Source: Bacteroidota bacterium
GTDB taxonomy: Bacteria > Bacteroidota > Bacteroidia > Chitinophagales > Chitinophagaceae
Direction: 5' to 3'
NCBI GenBank assembly: GCA_018267615.1
Contig: JAFDYD010000003.1
Span: forward strand, 62,001-126,000
DNA length: 64,000 bases
Of the stretch, positions 42,827 through 53,800 are shown piece after piece (the first letter of the stretch is position 1; every line of letters starts with the position of its first letter). The position numbers and the translations under genes were made by a program. A model generated the notes under the pieces. It saw only the letters and a list, made by a program, of their open reading frames with translations, had not been told where the DNA came from and did not search any database.

Positions 42827-43517
42827 CAATTCAAAAGTCTTGTCGAAATTAATTATTCATTCTTTCGAGAAAAATGATTTCAAGAAAGAGACAGGTTCAT
42901 TTACAACACCGATAAACCCGGAAACATTTACAAAAACGAGTCATATAGAATTGGAGAAGAGCCGGGGTCATGGACAACCTAACACCAATCCGAAATATAT
43001 ATCAACGGCACCAGAAGAATTGAAAATCGAATTTGTATTGGATGGAACAAAGACGATGGAAGGATATGTGAAGAAGTACAATGATATGGATGTGCATAAA
43101 CAACTCAAGGAGTTTACGGATTGTGTGTATCAGTATGAGGGAAAAATACATCGTCCGAGATTCCTGATTGTTCGTTGGGGATCCGAAGTCCGTTTTCCCT
43201 GCCTGCTTTCACATTTGGATGTAAACTATTCATTGTTCAAACCAAATGGTGATCCGCTGCGTGTCAAGGTCACTGCAACATTTGTAAAATATGAAACAGA
43301 TGTAGCGGCTGCTGCTGCAAAACGAATCAGCTCGCCAGACCTGACCCATTACCAGGTTGCAAAGCAAGGTGACCGTCTTGACCTCATGACTTTTAATATT
43401 TACAACGACTCGAATTTTTTTCTGCAGGTAGCGCGCGCAAATGATCTTACTACGCCGAGAAAAATAAAACCGGGTACTGAAATCTATTTTCCACCCATCA
43501 ATAAAAATGAAGAATAA
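42816..43517 (+). CDS. LysM-domain tube/baseplate adaptor (Pvc7-like)
   Basis: 233 residues. The N-terminal domain (about 1-165: KLIIHSFEKNDF, PINPETFTKTSHIE, VRWGSEVRFPCLLSHLDVNY) matches the phage gp53-like adaptor part, and residues about 180-230 form a LysM module (HYQVAKQGDRLDLMTFNIY, LTTPRKIKPGTEIYFPP). In Afp/PVC this protein links the baseplate to the tube. The stop overlaps the next gene (TAATG). Confidence 0.9.
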   Translation: MADNNSKVLSKLIIHSFEKNDFKKETGSFTTPINPETFTKTSHIELEKSRGHGQPNTNPKYISTAPEELKIEFVLDGTKTMEGYVKKYNDMDVHKQLKEFTDCVYQYEGKIHRPRFLIVRWGSEVRFPCLLSHLDVNYSLFKPNGDPLRVKVTATFVKYETDVAAAAAKRISSPDLTHYQVAKQGDRLDLMTFNIYNDSNFFLQVARANDLTTPRKIKPGTEIYFPPINKNEE

Positions 43518-45289
43518 TGGGAGAAGAATTGCTAATACCGAACCCGGCAAAATATGATGTAGCAACATATAATATTTTGGTTGATGGCAAACAGGCAGAT
43601 CCGACGTATCAACTTTTTTCGCTTTCTATTTCAAAGGAGGTGAATCGCGTATCCATCGCAAAAATTATTCTCCGTGATGGTGAAGCATCACAGAGAAATT
43701 TTGATATCAGCAATAAGGATGATTTTGCTCCAGGGAAAAAAATCCAGGTCAACATTGGCCGTGATTCAAAAAACCAGATGGGATTTAAAGGGATGATTAC
43801 CCGTCATGCCGTAAAAGTAAAGGCTAACGGTCATACACAGTTGCATATCGAATGCCATGATGAATCAGTGAAGATGACCATTGGCAGGCATAGTCATTAT
43901 TATGAAAATGTAAAAGACAACCAGGTTTTTGATGAATTGATTGAGAAGTATAAACTCAAATCAGATCCGCAAACTACAACGCTCACACATAAAGAGCTTG
44001 TGCAGCATCATATTTCCGACTGGGATTTTTTATTGTTGCGCGCTGAAGCGAACGGAATGCTTGTGCTGGTTGAAGATGGCACGATCAGAATTGTGAAACC
44101 CGCTATTGCTGCAAAAGAAGCTTTGCAAGTGAATTATGGTTCTTCTATTTTGGAATTCGAATCGGAGATCGATGCGCGTTATCAATTTAAAAATGTGCAT
44201 GCTTCTTCATGGGATTATAGTAATCAGCAATTATTCAAGGCGGATACATCATCTGTTTCATTCACAGAACTTGGAAATATTTCTGGAAGTGATATTGCCG
44301 ATACAATCAGTCCGGATAATTATGAAATGCATCATAGTGGTCATAAACTGGAACAGGAACTGCAAGACTGGACCAACGGTATCATGTTGCGCAGTCGCTT
44401 GTCGAAGGTAAGAGGAAGAGTGAAATGTATTGGATTCGGCGATATAAAGCCCGGCGATACATTAAAGATCACAGGCGTGGGAGATCGCTTTAATGGTAAA
44501 GCCTATGTTACGGCCGTAAGACAAGATATCGGAAATGGCGTTTGGGAAACGCAAATACAATTTGGGCTCGATCCTAACAGGTATGCATACCTGCACAAAG
44601 ATATGGATGATGCGCCATCGGCCGGCCTGGTGGGTTCCATTCACGGCTTACAAATCGGTGTGGTCGTAAAACTGGAAAACGATCCGGATGGACAGGATCG
44701 TATCCAGGTAAAAATTCCCGTAATCGATAACGATGCGAGTGGAATATGGACACGTGTGGCGAGCCTCGATGCAGGTGCGGATCGCGGCGCTTTTTTTCGC
44801 CCGGAAATTGGTGACGAAGTCATCGTCGGATTTATCAATGATGATCCACGCGACGCAGTTGTTCTCGGCATGTTGAACAGCAGCAACAAACCCGCGCCTA
44901 TTACCGCGCAGGATGCTAATAATGAAAAAGGATTTACTACGAGAAGTAAAATGCATCTGAGTTTTAATGATGATACAAAAACCATCAAGATAGATACACC
45001 TGCAGGAAACAGTATTACACTTGATGAGCAAGGGATGAAAATTGAAATTTTGGATCAGAGTCAGAATAAAATCACGATGCAACCTTCTGGTATAAGTATG
45101 GAAAGTCAGGCGAATATTGATATAAAAGCAGGCGCAGTGCTCACGCTGGGTGCAGGTGCGTCGTTGTCTATCAGTGGACCATCTCTTTCCATGAAAGCAG
45201 ATGCTGATGTGAGTATTTCGGGAGCTACGGCTAAACTTGCAGGGCAGGGGCCGACTGAAATAACGGGATTGCCGGTTAAAATAAATTAA
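43517..45289 (+). CDS. VgrG-like central spike protein (Pvc8-like)
   Basis: 590 residues. N-terminal gp27-like region (about 1-350: YNILVDGKQADPTYQLFSL, FKGMITRHAVKVKANG, WDFLLLRAEANGMLVLVEDG), then a gp5-like OB fold (about 370-465: GVVVKLENDPDGQDRIQVKI, WTRVASLDAGADRGAFFRP, GDEVIVGFINDDPRDAVVLG) and a C-terminal beta-helix (about 475-590) with repeated ISMESQAN/IDIKAG-type strands. No extra effector domain. It forms the trimeric piercing spike. A perfect 45-bp dyad follows its stop by 40 bases. Confidence 0.93.
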   Translation: MGEELLIPNPAKYDVATYNILVDGKQADPTYQLFSLSISKEVNRVSIAKIILRDGEASQRNFDISNKDDFAPGKKIQVNIGRDSKNQMGFKGMITRHAVKVKANGHTQLHIECHDESVKMTIGRHSHYYENVKDNQVFDELIEKYKLKSDPQTTTLTHKELVQHHISDWDFLLLRAEANGMLVLVEDGTIRIVKPAIAAKEALQVNYGSSILEFESEIDARYQFKNVHASSWDYSNQQLFKADTSSVSFTELGNISGSDIADTISPDNYEMHHSGHKLEQELQDWTNGIMLRSRLSKVRGRVKCIGFGDIKPGDTLKITGVGDRFNGKAYVTAVRQDIGNGVWETQIQFGLDPNRYAYLHKDMDDAPSAGLVGSIHGLQIGVVVKLENDPDGQDRIQVKIPVIDNDASGIWTRVASLDAGADRGAFFRPEIGDEVIVGFINDDPRDAVVLGMLNSSNKPAPITAQDANNEKGFTTRSKMHLSFNDDTKTIKIDTPAGNSITLDEQGMKIEILDQSQNKITMQPSGISMESQANIDIKAGAVLTLGAGASLSISGPSLSMKADADVSISGATAKLAGQGPTEITGLPVKIN

Positions 45290-45329
45290 TCAGGGATTTA
45301 AATTTTTCTTAGATGATTATTCAGCCAGA

Positions 45330-45425
45330 TTTTTTTTCACCACAAAGGCACAGTAGGCACATAGTTACACATAGACGACCCTATGTGTAACTATGTGCCT
45401 ACTGTGCCTTTGTGGTGAAAAAAAA
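45330..45425. repeat. Perfect 45-bp inverted repeat inside the eCIS operon
   Basis: Arms 45330-45374 and 45381-45425 match without error around a 6-base loop (ACGACC). The stem begins with eight T and ends with eight A on the plus strand, so the expected U-tract of an intrinsic terminator is missing on both strands. It lies between the spike and PAAR genes, in the middle of an otherwise tight operon, where it could cut message levels or stability. Confidence 0.93.
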
Positions 45426-45456
45426 TCCAGCAGTCACAAGATTAAACAAAACAATC

Positions 45457-45744
45457 ATGCCATCAGCAGCAAGACTAACGGATATGCATACCTGCCCACT
45501 GGCAACACCCAATCCACATGTGGGGGGCCCGATAACAGGCCCGGGTGTGCCTACAGTTTTGATCGGTGGATTACCTGCAGCCGTGATTGCAGACATATGT
45601 GTATGTGCAGGTCCGCCTGATTCCATTGTGAAGGGTTCTTTTACAGTCCTGATCGGCGGCAGACCCGCAGCGCGACAAGGAGATTTAACAGCGCATGGCG
45701 GTGTGATTGTTGGAGGATTTCCGACAGTACAAATTGGAGGATAA
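45457..45744 (+). CDS. PAAR-type spike-tip protein (Pvc10-like)
   Basis: 95 residues from the ATG at 45457 (MPSAARLTDMHTCPLATP); the frame upstream lies in the inverted repeat. PAAR features are MHTC with PNPHVGGPI (zinc ligands), VLIGGLPAAV, CVCAGPPD, VLIGGRPAARQGD and AHGGVIV. The repeated VLIGG strands form the cone that caps the spike. No C-terminal toxin is fused. Confidence 0.92.
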   Translation: MPSAARLTDMHTCPLATPNPHVGGPITGPGVPTVLIGGLPAAVIADICVCAGPPDSIVKGSFTVLIGGRPAARQGDLTAHGGVIVGGFPTVQIGG

Positions 45745-45756
45745 ATAAAAAATATT

Positions 45757-46182
45757 ATGAGCACTTCATTCAATTCGTTTTTAGGTGTCGGTTGGTCGTT
45801 TCCGCCAACATTCGATAATCAAACGGGACAGGTTGAAATGGTCAGCGATGTTGACGATATCAATCAAAGTCTGGATATACTTCTTTCAACCAGTCTGGGT
45901 GAGCGCGTGATGCAACCCGATTATGGCTGCAACCTGAATGATTATATGTTTGAATCGCTGAACAACAGCCTGATTGGAATTATAAAACATCATGTAGAAA
46001 ATGCAATTCTTTTTTATGAGCCACGCATCGTGGCGCAGAATGTGGATGTAACTGCCGCCGATTCATCAGATTTGATTGAAGGGAAATTTACCATCACCGT
46101 TGAATATGTAATTCCTGAAACCAATTCAAGATTTAATTATGTGTATGATTATTATCTGAATGAAGCCACAGGGCCGGTGTAG
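45757..46182 (+). CDS. Baseplate wedge protein (gp25/GpW family, Pvc9-like)
   Basis: 141 residues. The family core is DINQSLDILLSTSLGERVMQ followed by PDYGCNLNDYMFE, and VENAILFYEPRIV. The conserved arginine/glutamate of the gp25 EPR motif is visible in YEPRI. Starts 12 bases after the PAAR stop. Anchors the first sheath ring on the baseplate. Confidence 0.93.
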   Translation: MSTSFNSFLGVGWSFPPTFDNQTGQVEMVSDVDDINQSLDILLSTSLGERVMQPDYGCNLNDYMFESLNNSLIGIIKHHVENAILFYEPRIVAQNVDVTAADSSDLIEGKFTITVEYVIPETNSRFNYVYDYYLNEATGPV

Positions 46183-46227
46183 TATATGCTCGTTTAAAAC
46201 GAATATCAAAAAAATCATTCAAGCTCC

Positions 46228-49200
46228 ATGTTAGATTGCAATTGTCTTATACATCCTTTTCAAAATGATCCCGGTACCAGCCAGCGGCAGCGTATCATGG
46301 ACGAGCTGTTATCCGGCGCGGCTAAAATCGATGCCCGCACTTTAGCAGACCTGCTTGATTATTTTGTTCAACTGTCGCGCCACATTAATTACTACGATCT
46401 TGATCTCAACGTGAGCGATTGGCAACCGTTTTTTAAGAACAGCACTCCATTTGCAATTGCATCAATTATAAAATACCCGGTTCAAAATGCAGAAGAAAAT
46501 TTTGCATTATACAATTCGCTCTTTGATAAGAAACCATCCGCAACGGGTTTGCAATTGATCACTTTTTTTATTTATTACCGGTTCATCAATAAGATCAATG
46601 ATTGGCATCTGACGTTGAAAGACAGCGGACTTCCACTGGAATCCGACATTGAAGTGATGATAAAAAATAAATTGAGAGAGCCTGTTATGGCATTTATCCG
46701 CTATGCAAACGCTGCCATGAAATCGTATTCCATCAAGCGAATTGATTTTACAAGTCTTCAACAAAATGAAGTGTGGGGTATCGGACTCACGGATCTCTAT
46801 GCGATTGACAATTCATTCAAAACCGGTACAAAAAATAAATTCAAGCGGATCAATAATCTTTATAATGATTTTACGACATTATATCCTGCGTTTTTAGATG
46901 CGATAAAAACGCTTTCGATAGGTGCGGAAAAAAACCTGGAGCAGAGTTTTATTCCTTTCAAAGAAGAATTGCAAAAAAAACATCAGCCGCAACTTGCATT
47001 GTTATTTGCATTTTTGAATATGTTCAGGCAATTGCAGGACGACCTGAATAAATATACGCGCAGACATCTTGATTTTTTCTACAAAGACATATTGCAGTTT
47101 AAGTCGGCGGCCGCAGTGCCCGATAAAGCGCATATCGTTTTTGAAATTCAAAAGCAATTAAAAAATTACCTGGTAAAAAAAGGGATCAAAGTAAAAGATG
47201 GAAAGGACGATAATAAACAGGAAATGCTTTTTTCTTTGGATGATGATATTGTTGTTACGAAAACAACAATAGCGGATAAGAGAACATTGTTTTTGAATAA
47301 CCAGGATGCATATGCGCAAACTTATATAGAAGGGGTATATATGGCGCCTGTTGCTGAAAAGGCCGATGGAGTTGAACAAGATTTCCCGGATGATCCTAAA
47401 AATTTTCCGACAGTAGGAGCAAAGTATAGTAAATACATTGATCCGGAAACAAAACTGATCAAGCCTTATCCAAATGCAAGACTTGGATTCATACTCGGTT
47501 CACAAGTTCTCTTCCTGCAGGCGGGAAGCAGCAGGACAATTAATATAGATCTCGATTGTTACCTGGACAGTTCTTTGTGCGACGAAATCGCTTCACTGAT
47601 AGGAGGTCCGCCGAAGAACTGCTGTGATGATAATGCGGGTCCGGCTGCTGTAAAAGAAACGTATCCTAACTTCTATCTCCCCGAGAAATTTTTTAATGAT
47701 GTCAATAATGCATTAGCGGCTACTTACTATTATTTCAACCAGGATCTTTTGAAGCAGGCTGTAAAAAAAGGAATTGGAAACGATTTAGCTGCCAAACTCC
47801 GCACTTTATTTCTCCTCGAACAAAATCCAATTTATGATCCGGGGAAACCGATTGATTATTGCACAAATTGCCCAAGTCAAAAAGATAAATACGAAGGAAT
47901 TTGCCTCGAGGCGGATTATTTTCTTGCTTTCACTCCGGCTGAAATAGAAATATTATCTGTATGGATAAAACCAAGAAAGCCGCTAAATCTTTTATTCAGC
48001 GGAGAAAAAGATTGGGTAGAACCAATTATTGGAAAGCCTGTTGGTGATCCGCTTTTTCCTTTGAATTTTTCAATATCACTCGGCGCTTTGAGTTTTTCAG
48101 GTGGTAAATTCAGATTTACGCTTACTATGAAAGCGGTGCTGACTCCTGACAAGCCGGCGGTTACATTTTATGATAAGGAAAAACTAAATGAAGATTTTGG
48201 TACAACTCAACCTGTTGCTAAAATTGAGCTCGACGATAAGATTAAATTAATTGATATTCCATTACAAAATAAAACTTCACCACCCGCAAATAGCGGTACT
48301 AACTGTTGCGTACAAACGCCGGATTGTTGTTTGGTAATTACTGAACCGGAAGACAAACACACAATTTCCCTTTATCATTTTTTCAGAAATGTTTTGGTTG
48401 ATACAGCGTCAAATGCTGCTAAATCCATTATTACAGTAGACGTATGCGGGCTTAAAAATTTTGTCGTTCAGAATGATGAAAGTGTTATGGATGTCAACGG
48501 ACTCATATATCCTTTCGGTACAAGACCCGATGTGCCCGATTTCGATGTTGTAAATCCAAAACCTTTACCCCAAAATCTTGTCGGTCCGAATTTTTATATT
48601 GGTTCACCCGAAATATTGTGCAAGAACTGGAATCAGTTATTTGTTAATATTAAATGGAAAGATCAACCAGGCGATTTTAACGATTATTACAAAGCATATA
48701 TTTTAAGAGGAGCTGTTTTTGGATTGAACAAAGACGATTTCCAGATCAATATCGCGGTAATGGAAAATGGAAAATGGACACCGGAAGATGCGCACGCGCT
48801 TCCAAATCCACCACCGCTCACTACAACGCTTAATAACGGATTTAATAATCGGCCACTCTTCGAAGACGATGGTAGCTCTGCATTTTGTGGTGCAAGAACC
48901 GGGTTCGATCAAACGATCCAGGTTTCTCACAGTTTTTTTACCGGCCTCGATAAAAAATTCAAACTTACACAAGACAAGGTTACAAAGCTCGATGTAAATA
49001 CCAGGAATGGATTTTTAAAAATCAATCTGCAAAACCAGGATTTCTGCCACAAGGACTACGCGATTGTACTCGCCAGGCAAATGATGGCATTGGGCAGGTT
49101 GCCAAATGAATTGCTGACCAATGCAGTTTATAAAGACAGCTCTTCCAACACGGTTTTTGTATTTAGTGATGCGTTTAATATCATAGACTCTTTGGCGACG

Positions 49201-50859
49201 GATGTTACCAACGCATCGAATAATGCGGACAGTACCAAATTAGCAACACAACAAACCGTTGATGATATTGCGGCCACCATTGACCCGACTGCCGATGCAG
49301 CTGATGCAAACACAAAAGCGAACAACACCAAAACTGCAGCAAACGCAGCGCTTGTTGATATTACAAGCCTTACTGCAGCAAATTCATTGTTCCCTTTTTT
49401 TACTGCAGTCAACCGTGATAAACTGGAAGCATTAATTCCTAATGAACCATGGACTCCAACCATCAGTAATATTTCTCTCGACTATGAAGCTGCTGCAAAC
49501 CTTGCGGACGTTGATCTAATCCATCTGTATCCGTATACTGGTACTTACAAATCGGAAGAAATAGAATTGGAGCCTACACTGTTCCCGACATTCTGCGACG
49601 AAGGGACTTTATTTCTCGGATTGAAAGATCTCGTTCCCGGAGATAATCTCAATATTTTATTTCAACTCGCAGAAGCTACTTCCGATTCCGAATCAGATCC
49701 GGAAGATGTTTTTTGGTACTATCTCGACAGTAACATTTGGAAACCCCTTCGTAATGGATTTGAAGTGATCGACGACGCTACTAAAAATCTAACTACATCC
49801 GGTATCATCAAATTGTCTTTGCCCGCAAACATGACGAAAGATAATACCGTAATGCCGAAAAATTTGCATTGGATAAAAGCGGCAATTGCAAAAAACAGCA
49901 GGGCCGTGAGCGAAACAATAGCGATCATTCCGCAGGCTATTCTTTCTACATTCACCAACGATGATGCGAATGATAAATTGCGTTTGTCGAAACCGCTAGT
50001 AGCCGGCAGCATTTCAAAACTGAATGATGCAGATGCATCGGTGAAATCTGTTGGGCAGCCATTTGATTCTTTCAACGGTGCAGTTCCGGAAATTGAAAAA
50101 CAATTTTACGTTCGTGTCAGTGAAACGTTGCGGCACAAGGGACGTGGAATTCAGGCCTTCGATTATGAACGGCTGGCGCTCCAGGCGTTTCCACAAGTGT
50201 ATAAAGCGAAATGCATCAATCACAGTTTTGCGCTGAATGCGCATATCTATTCTAACGACTTCCCTTATGCGCCGGGATATATCATACTCGCCGTTATTCC
50301 TGATCTCAACAAATTAAAGGCGGGAAATTCATTCGAACCAAAAGTGCCCGTGAGTATGATTGAAGACATACAAACTTATATCCGCAAGCGGATTTCTCCT
50401 TTTGTACGTTTTCGCGCGATGAATCCGCGGTATGAAAAAATTAATTTCTGTTTGCGTGTTCAACTCATAAAAGGGAAAGATGAAAATTATTTCAAAGAAA
50501 AACTGAAACAAGACATCCGGGAATTCCTTGCGCCCTGGGCGGTCGGATTGTATGATAAACTCACATTCGGTCAATGCATTTATCGTTCAGATATTATCAG
50601 GTTACTCGAGACGAGCGACTATGTTGATTTTATCACCGATTTCAGGATGGCAAAAGAGAACCAGTCGCCAAGCGCAGATGCAGTTAAGATTTGCCCCGAC
50701 ACACCAAGATCTATTTTGATTGCAGGAGATATAGAAGTATGTATTGAAAAACCGGGATGTGAAACATGGTCCACTGATTATAAAAAATGCGGAGAACAGG
50801 ATTCGGTTGTTGCACCATGCGATACAAAACCGGCATTGATTACTGACTATTGCAAATAG
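46228..50859 (+). CDS. Baseplate J/gp6-like protein (Pvc11-like, 1543 aa)
   Basis: Large baseplate wedge protein. The family signature is in the C-terminal part (about 1294-1470): YVRVSETLRHKGRGIQAFDY, PGYIILAVIPDLNKLKAGN, IRKRISPFVRFRAMNPRYEK, FGQCIYRSDIIRLLETSDY. The N-terminal 350 residues are helical and have no clear counterpart in phage J proteins. A low-complexity Ala/Thr/Asp segment (about 991-1048) looks like a flexible or helical linker. Cysteine clusters occur near residues 3-5, 465, 545 and 693 (KNCCDDN, CTNCPSQ, CCVQTPDCC). Starts 45 bases after the gp25-like gene and is followed 21 bases later by the giant baseplate gene. Confidence 0.88.
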   Translation: MLDCNCLIHPFQNDPGTSQRQRIMDELLSGAAKIDARTLADLLDYFVQLSRHINYYDLDLNVSDWQPFFKNSTPFAIASIIKYPVQNAEENFALYNSLFDKKPSATGLQLITFFIYYRFINKINDWHLTLKDSGLPLESDIEVMIKNKLREPVMAFIRYANAAMKSYSIKRIDFTSLQQNEVWGIGLTDLYAIDNSFKTGTKNKFKRINNLYNDFTTLYPAFLDAIKTLSIGAEKNLEQSFIPFKEELQKKHQPQLALLFAFLNMFRQLQDDLNKYTRRHLDFFYKDILQFKSAAAVPDKAHIVFEIQKQLKNYLVKKGIKVKDGKDDNKQEMLFSLDDDIVVTKTTIADKRTLFLNNQDAYAQTYIEGVYMAPVAEKADGVEQDFPDDPKNFPTVGAKYSKYIDPETKLIKPYPNARLGFILGSQVLFLQAGSSRTINIDLDCYLDSSLCDEIASLIGGPPKNCCDDNAGPAAVKETYPNFYLPEKFFNDVNNALAATYYYFNQDLLKQAVKKGIGNDLAAKLRTLFLLEQNPIYDPGKPIDYCTNCPSQKDKYEGICLEADYFLAFTPAEIEILSVWIKPRKPLNLLFSGEKDWVEPIIGKPVGDPLFPLNFSISLGALSFSGGKFRFTLTMKAVLTPDKPAVTFYDKEKLNEDFGTTQPVAKIELDDKIKLIDIPLQNKTSPPANSGTNCCVQTPDCCLVITEPEDKHTISLYHFFRNVLVDTASNAAKSIITVDVCGLKNFVVQNDESVMDVNGLIYPFGTRPDVPDFDVVNPKPLPQNLVGPNFYIGSPEILCKNWNQLFVNIKWKDQPGDFNDYYKAYILRGAVFGLNKDDFQINIAVMENGKWTPEDAHALPNPPPLTTTLNNGFNNRPLFEDDGSSAFCGARTGFDQTIQVSHSFFTGLDKKFKLTQDKVTKLDVNTRNGFLKINLQNQDFCHKDYAIVLARQMMALGRLPNELLTNAVYKDSSSNTVFVFSDAFNIIDSLATDVTNASNNADSTKLATQQTVDDIAATIDPTADAADANTKANNTKTAANAALVDITSLTAANSLFPFFTAVNRDKLEALIPNEPWTPTISNISLDYEAAANLADVDLIHLYPYTGTYKSEEIELEPTLFPTFCDEGTLFLGLKDLVPGDNLNILFQLAEATSDSESDPEDVFWYYLDSNIWKPLRNGFEVIDDATKNLTTSGIIKLSLPANMTKDNTVMPKNLHWIKAAIAKNSRAVSETIAIIPQAILSTFTNDDANDKLRLSKPLVAGSISKLNDADASVKSVGQPFDSFNGAVPEIEKQFYVRVSETLRHKGRGIQAFDYERLALQAFPQVYKAKCINHSFALNAHIYSNDFPYAPGYIILAVIPDLNKLKAGNSFEPKVPVSMIEDIQTYIRKRISPFVRFRAMNPRYEKINFCLRVQLIKGKDENYFKEKLKQDIREFLAPWAVGLYDKLTFGQCIYRSDIIRLLETSDYVDFITDFRMAKENQSPSADAVKICPDTPRSILIAGDIEVCIEKPGCETWSTDYKKCGEQDSVVAPCDTKPALITDYCK

Positions 50860-50880
50860 CAATGGAAAAGAAAGTTACTC

Positions 50881-53800
50881 ATGGCAGATGATTTGACAAA
50901 TAAGACGATTAGTAAAAACAATTCAGGATTTCCTGATTATCTCGATTTTAATAAACTGAGAAGTGGCGCTATTGCTTACCTGGGAAATCTTTCCGGAAAA
51001 GTATGGACCGATCACAATGTTCACGATCCCGGGATCACCATTTTAGAATCCCTCATATATGCTTTGCTTGATCTTGGTTATAGAACCAATCTCCCCGCGC
51101 AGGATTTGTTTATGCGCGATCCAGCAGATAAATCAAAAGACAATAATTTTTTTACTCCTGCAGAGATTCTCGGGAATAATCCATTAACCATAACCGATTA
51201 TCGCAAATTGTTGGTCGATATCACAGGCGTTAAGAATGCCTGGCTCGAAATCGATCAGGCATCACCGGTAGTTTTTTGTCCGTCTGCAAATAACGATCCT
51301 GCAGTCGGCGCTGCAGAAGGCGGTCAGCAACAAGGTCCATGCGACTGCGAGATGTTGAATGGATTATACCATGTATATATTCAACTTGAAAATGGATATG
51401 CTGGTAACAAACATAAAAAAGAACATGTTGTCAAGAACGTGAAAGCGTCATTGATGGCACATCGGAATTTATGTGAAGATTTCATAGACATACAAGTGCT
51501 TTGCGATCTTGAAATCGGCTTATGCGTAGAAATCGAATTGGAAGACAGCGCAGATGCGGAAGATGTATATGTAAAGATGGTCGAAGTGCTCGAAGAATAT
51601 TTTTCACCATCACCGAAATTTTATTCGCTGCAACAATTGCTTGATAGAAAAAAAACCATCGATGAAATTTTTGCGGGACGTCCTTTTAATGTTACAGAAA
51701 GTCATGGTTTTGTTGACACCGATGAGTTTGAAAAATTGACGCTGCGAAAAGAACTGCATCTTTCGGATGTTTATCATATTCTATTTGATATCGACGGAAT
51801 AAGTAATGTGCGCAACCTGGGATGGATCACCTGCTGTGATAATAAAAAATCGGTTCAGCAGTGGAAACTTCAGTTACCACAAAATTATATTCCTTCATTT
51901 TCCACGTCTTGCTCTGGCATCACGTTCACACGAAATGGATTGCCTGTAAAAACGGATCTGAAAAAATTCGAATCATTTTTTGAATTGAAACGTTCCGGGC
52001 AGCAGAAGGCCTTGTATACAGAACCCTCTGCTTTTCTTGATCCGGAATTTCCGGAAGGAGTTTACCGGAATGATCTTGCAGATTATTATTCAATTCAAAA
52101 TGATTTTCCGAAGGTATATGGCATCAGCGAGGGATCACTGCCGACAAATGCACCTGCAAAACGACAGGCGCAGGCACTTCAACTGCAAGGATTCCTTTTA
52201 TTTTTTGATCAGCTGCTTGCGAATTATCTCACACAGTTAAAAAATGTCCGGTCGTTGTTTGCATTATCTTCTTCCGGAACTGACAACCATACCTATTTTA
52301 TCAACCAGCTTACCGATGCACCGCAATTGCAAAAACTTTTGCGTTTCAGAAACGAAGCGGGTGCAGATAATAGTCTCGGCTTGGAAGGAAGCATTGTTGC
52401 ATATCCGACAAGCCGGCAAAAACTTCAGCAGCTCATCGACGCAGGCACTTTACAAAACACGGATCTTGAAAGAAAATGTAAAAATGCCGACGAGAAAGAT
52501 TTTCCGGAATATAAATTCTGTTATATCGCCGTTCGGGACCAGGCTGTGAACCAGTTAAGAGATGATCTATTGTACGGAACATTTGAACCGGTTATCGTTT
52601 CTAACAATGATGATTGCTGGTTCTTTTATATCATGACTTCATCTCCGGAATTTGCGCTTATCAGCAAAAGTTATTATAAAGACAGCAAGTCGGCGGCCAA
52701 TGCGGCAGCCTCGGTTAAATATATTGCCACATTTCCCGAAAACTGCCGGAGCTTTATGGGCACCTGTTGTGAAAATGATGCTGTATATTTTTCTTTTGAT
52801 ATTGATTTTAACCTGGATGCTTATGCGAAATATCTCCAGTTGATTGTTGAAGACAAGGAATTGTATGCAAGCCGCAGGCAGGATTTTCTCGATCATCTTC
52901 TTGCACGCTTTGCCGAACGTTTTACAGATTATGCTTTATTAACCGCTCCGTTTTTGAGCGCTTATGATTTGCAGGTTCAACAAATCAAGGCAGAAGAAAA
53001 TTTTCTGAGTCAATATGATGATCTCAGCAGCAACAGGGGAAAAGGCTATGATTATCTAAAAAATAAATGGGGGAGCTATAATATTTCCGGCTTCGAAAAG
53101 AGATTTAAAGCGTTAGCAGGTATTGAAAACTGGAAGCGGCATTACCTATGCAATTTTGTAGTTGAGAAAGGCGATGCGTTGTATCAACTCACGATATCTT
53201 TTTTCAACCAGGTTTTTGCGGTCGACAACAAAATCGTTAAGAAAGATGAAGCGCTTGCATCTTTTCATTCGGTGTATAAAAAATTAGGCGACCCGGTATT
53301 TCAATTGCGATATATTTCACATGAACAGCAGTGGCAGGTTTTTGTGGAAGATGATTTCGGGAACCAATATGGATCGCAGCAGTTATTTGCCGACGAACAA
53401 AAGGCTGTTGATTTCAGTAATACGCTTTCTTCCGTATTTAATTTCCGGCCGGATTTATCAAGAGATATTTTTGTCAGCAAATATATTTATAAAGATTTTT
53501 TTGTTGATTATAAGGGCAACCCCATTGCGGAAAGCAAAGAACATTTTCTGCAAAAAGAAACAGCTGAGGAATACAACCGCAAAGTGGTTGGTAAGATGGC
53601 CTCTTTTCTCAATGATCCGAACGAGTTCGTTAAAATTGATCAGAAAATAAAATTGGATAAATTGCTTGTTGTATCGAACGATCAGTTTCCATTTCTATTC
53701 ATTGATGAGCGCCAATTTATTTTCAAGGACACGGAAGTCATACACCTCAAAGAAGAAAAAAAGAAATTTTCTGCATTGAATAAAATCGAAACAATGCAGT

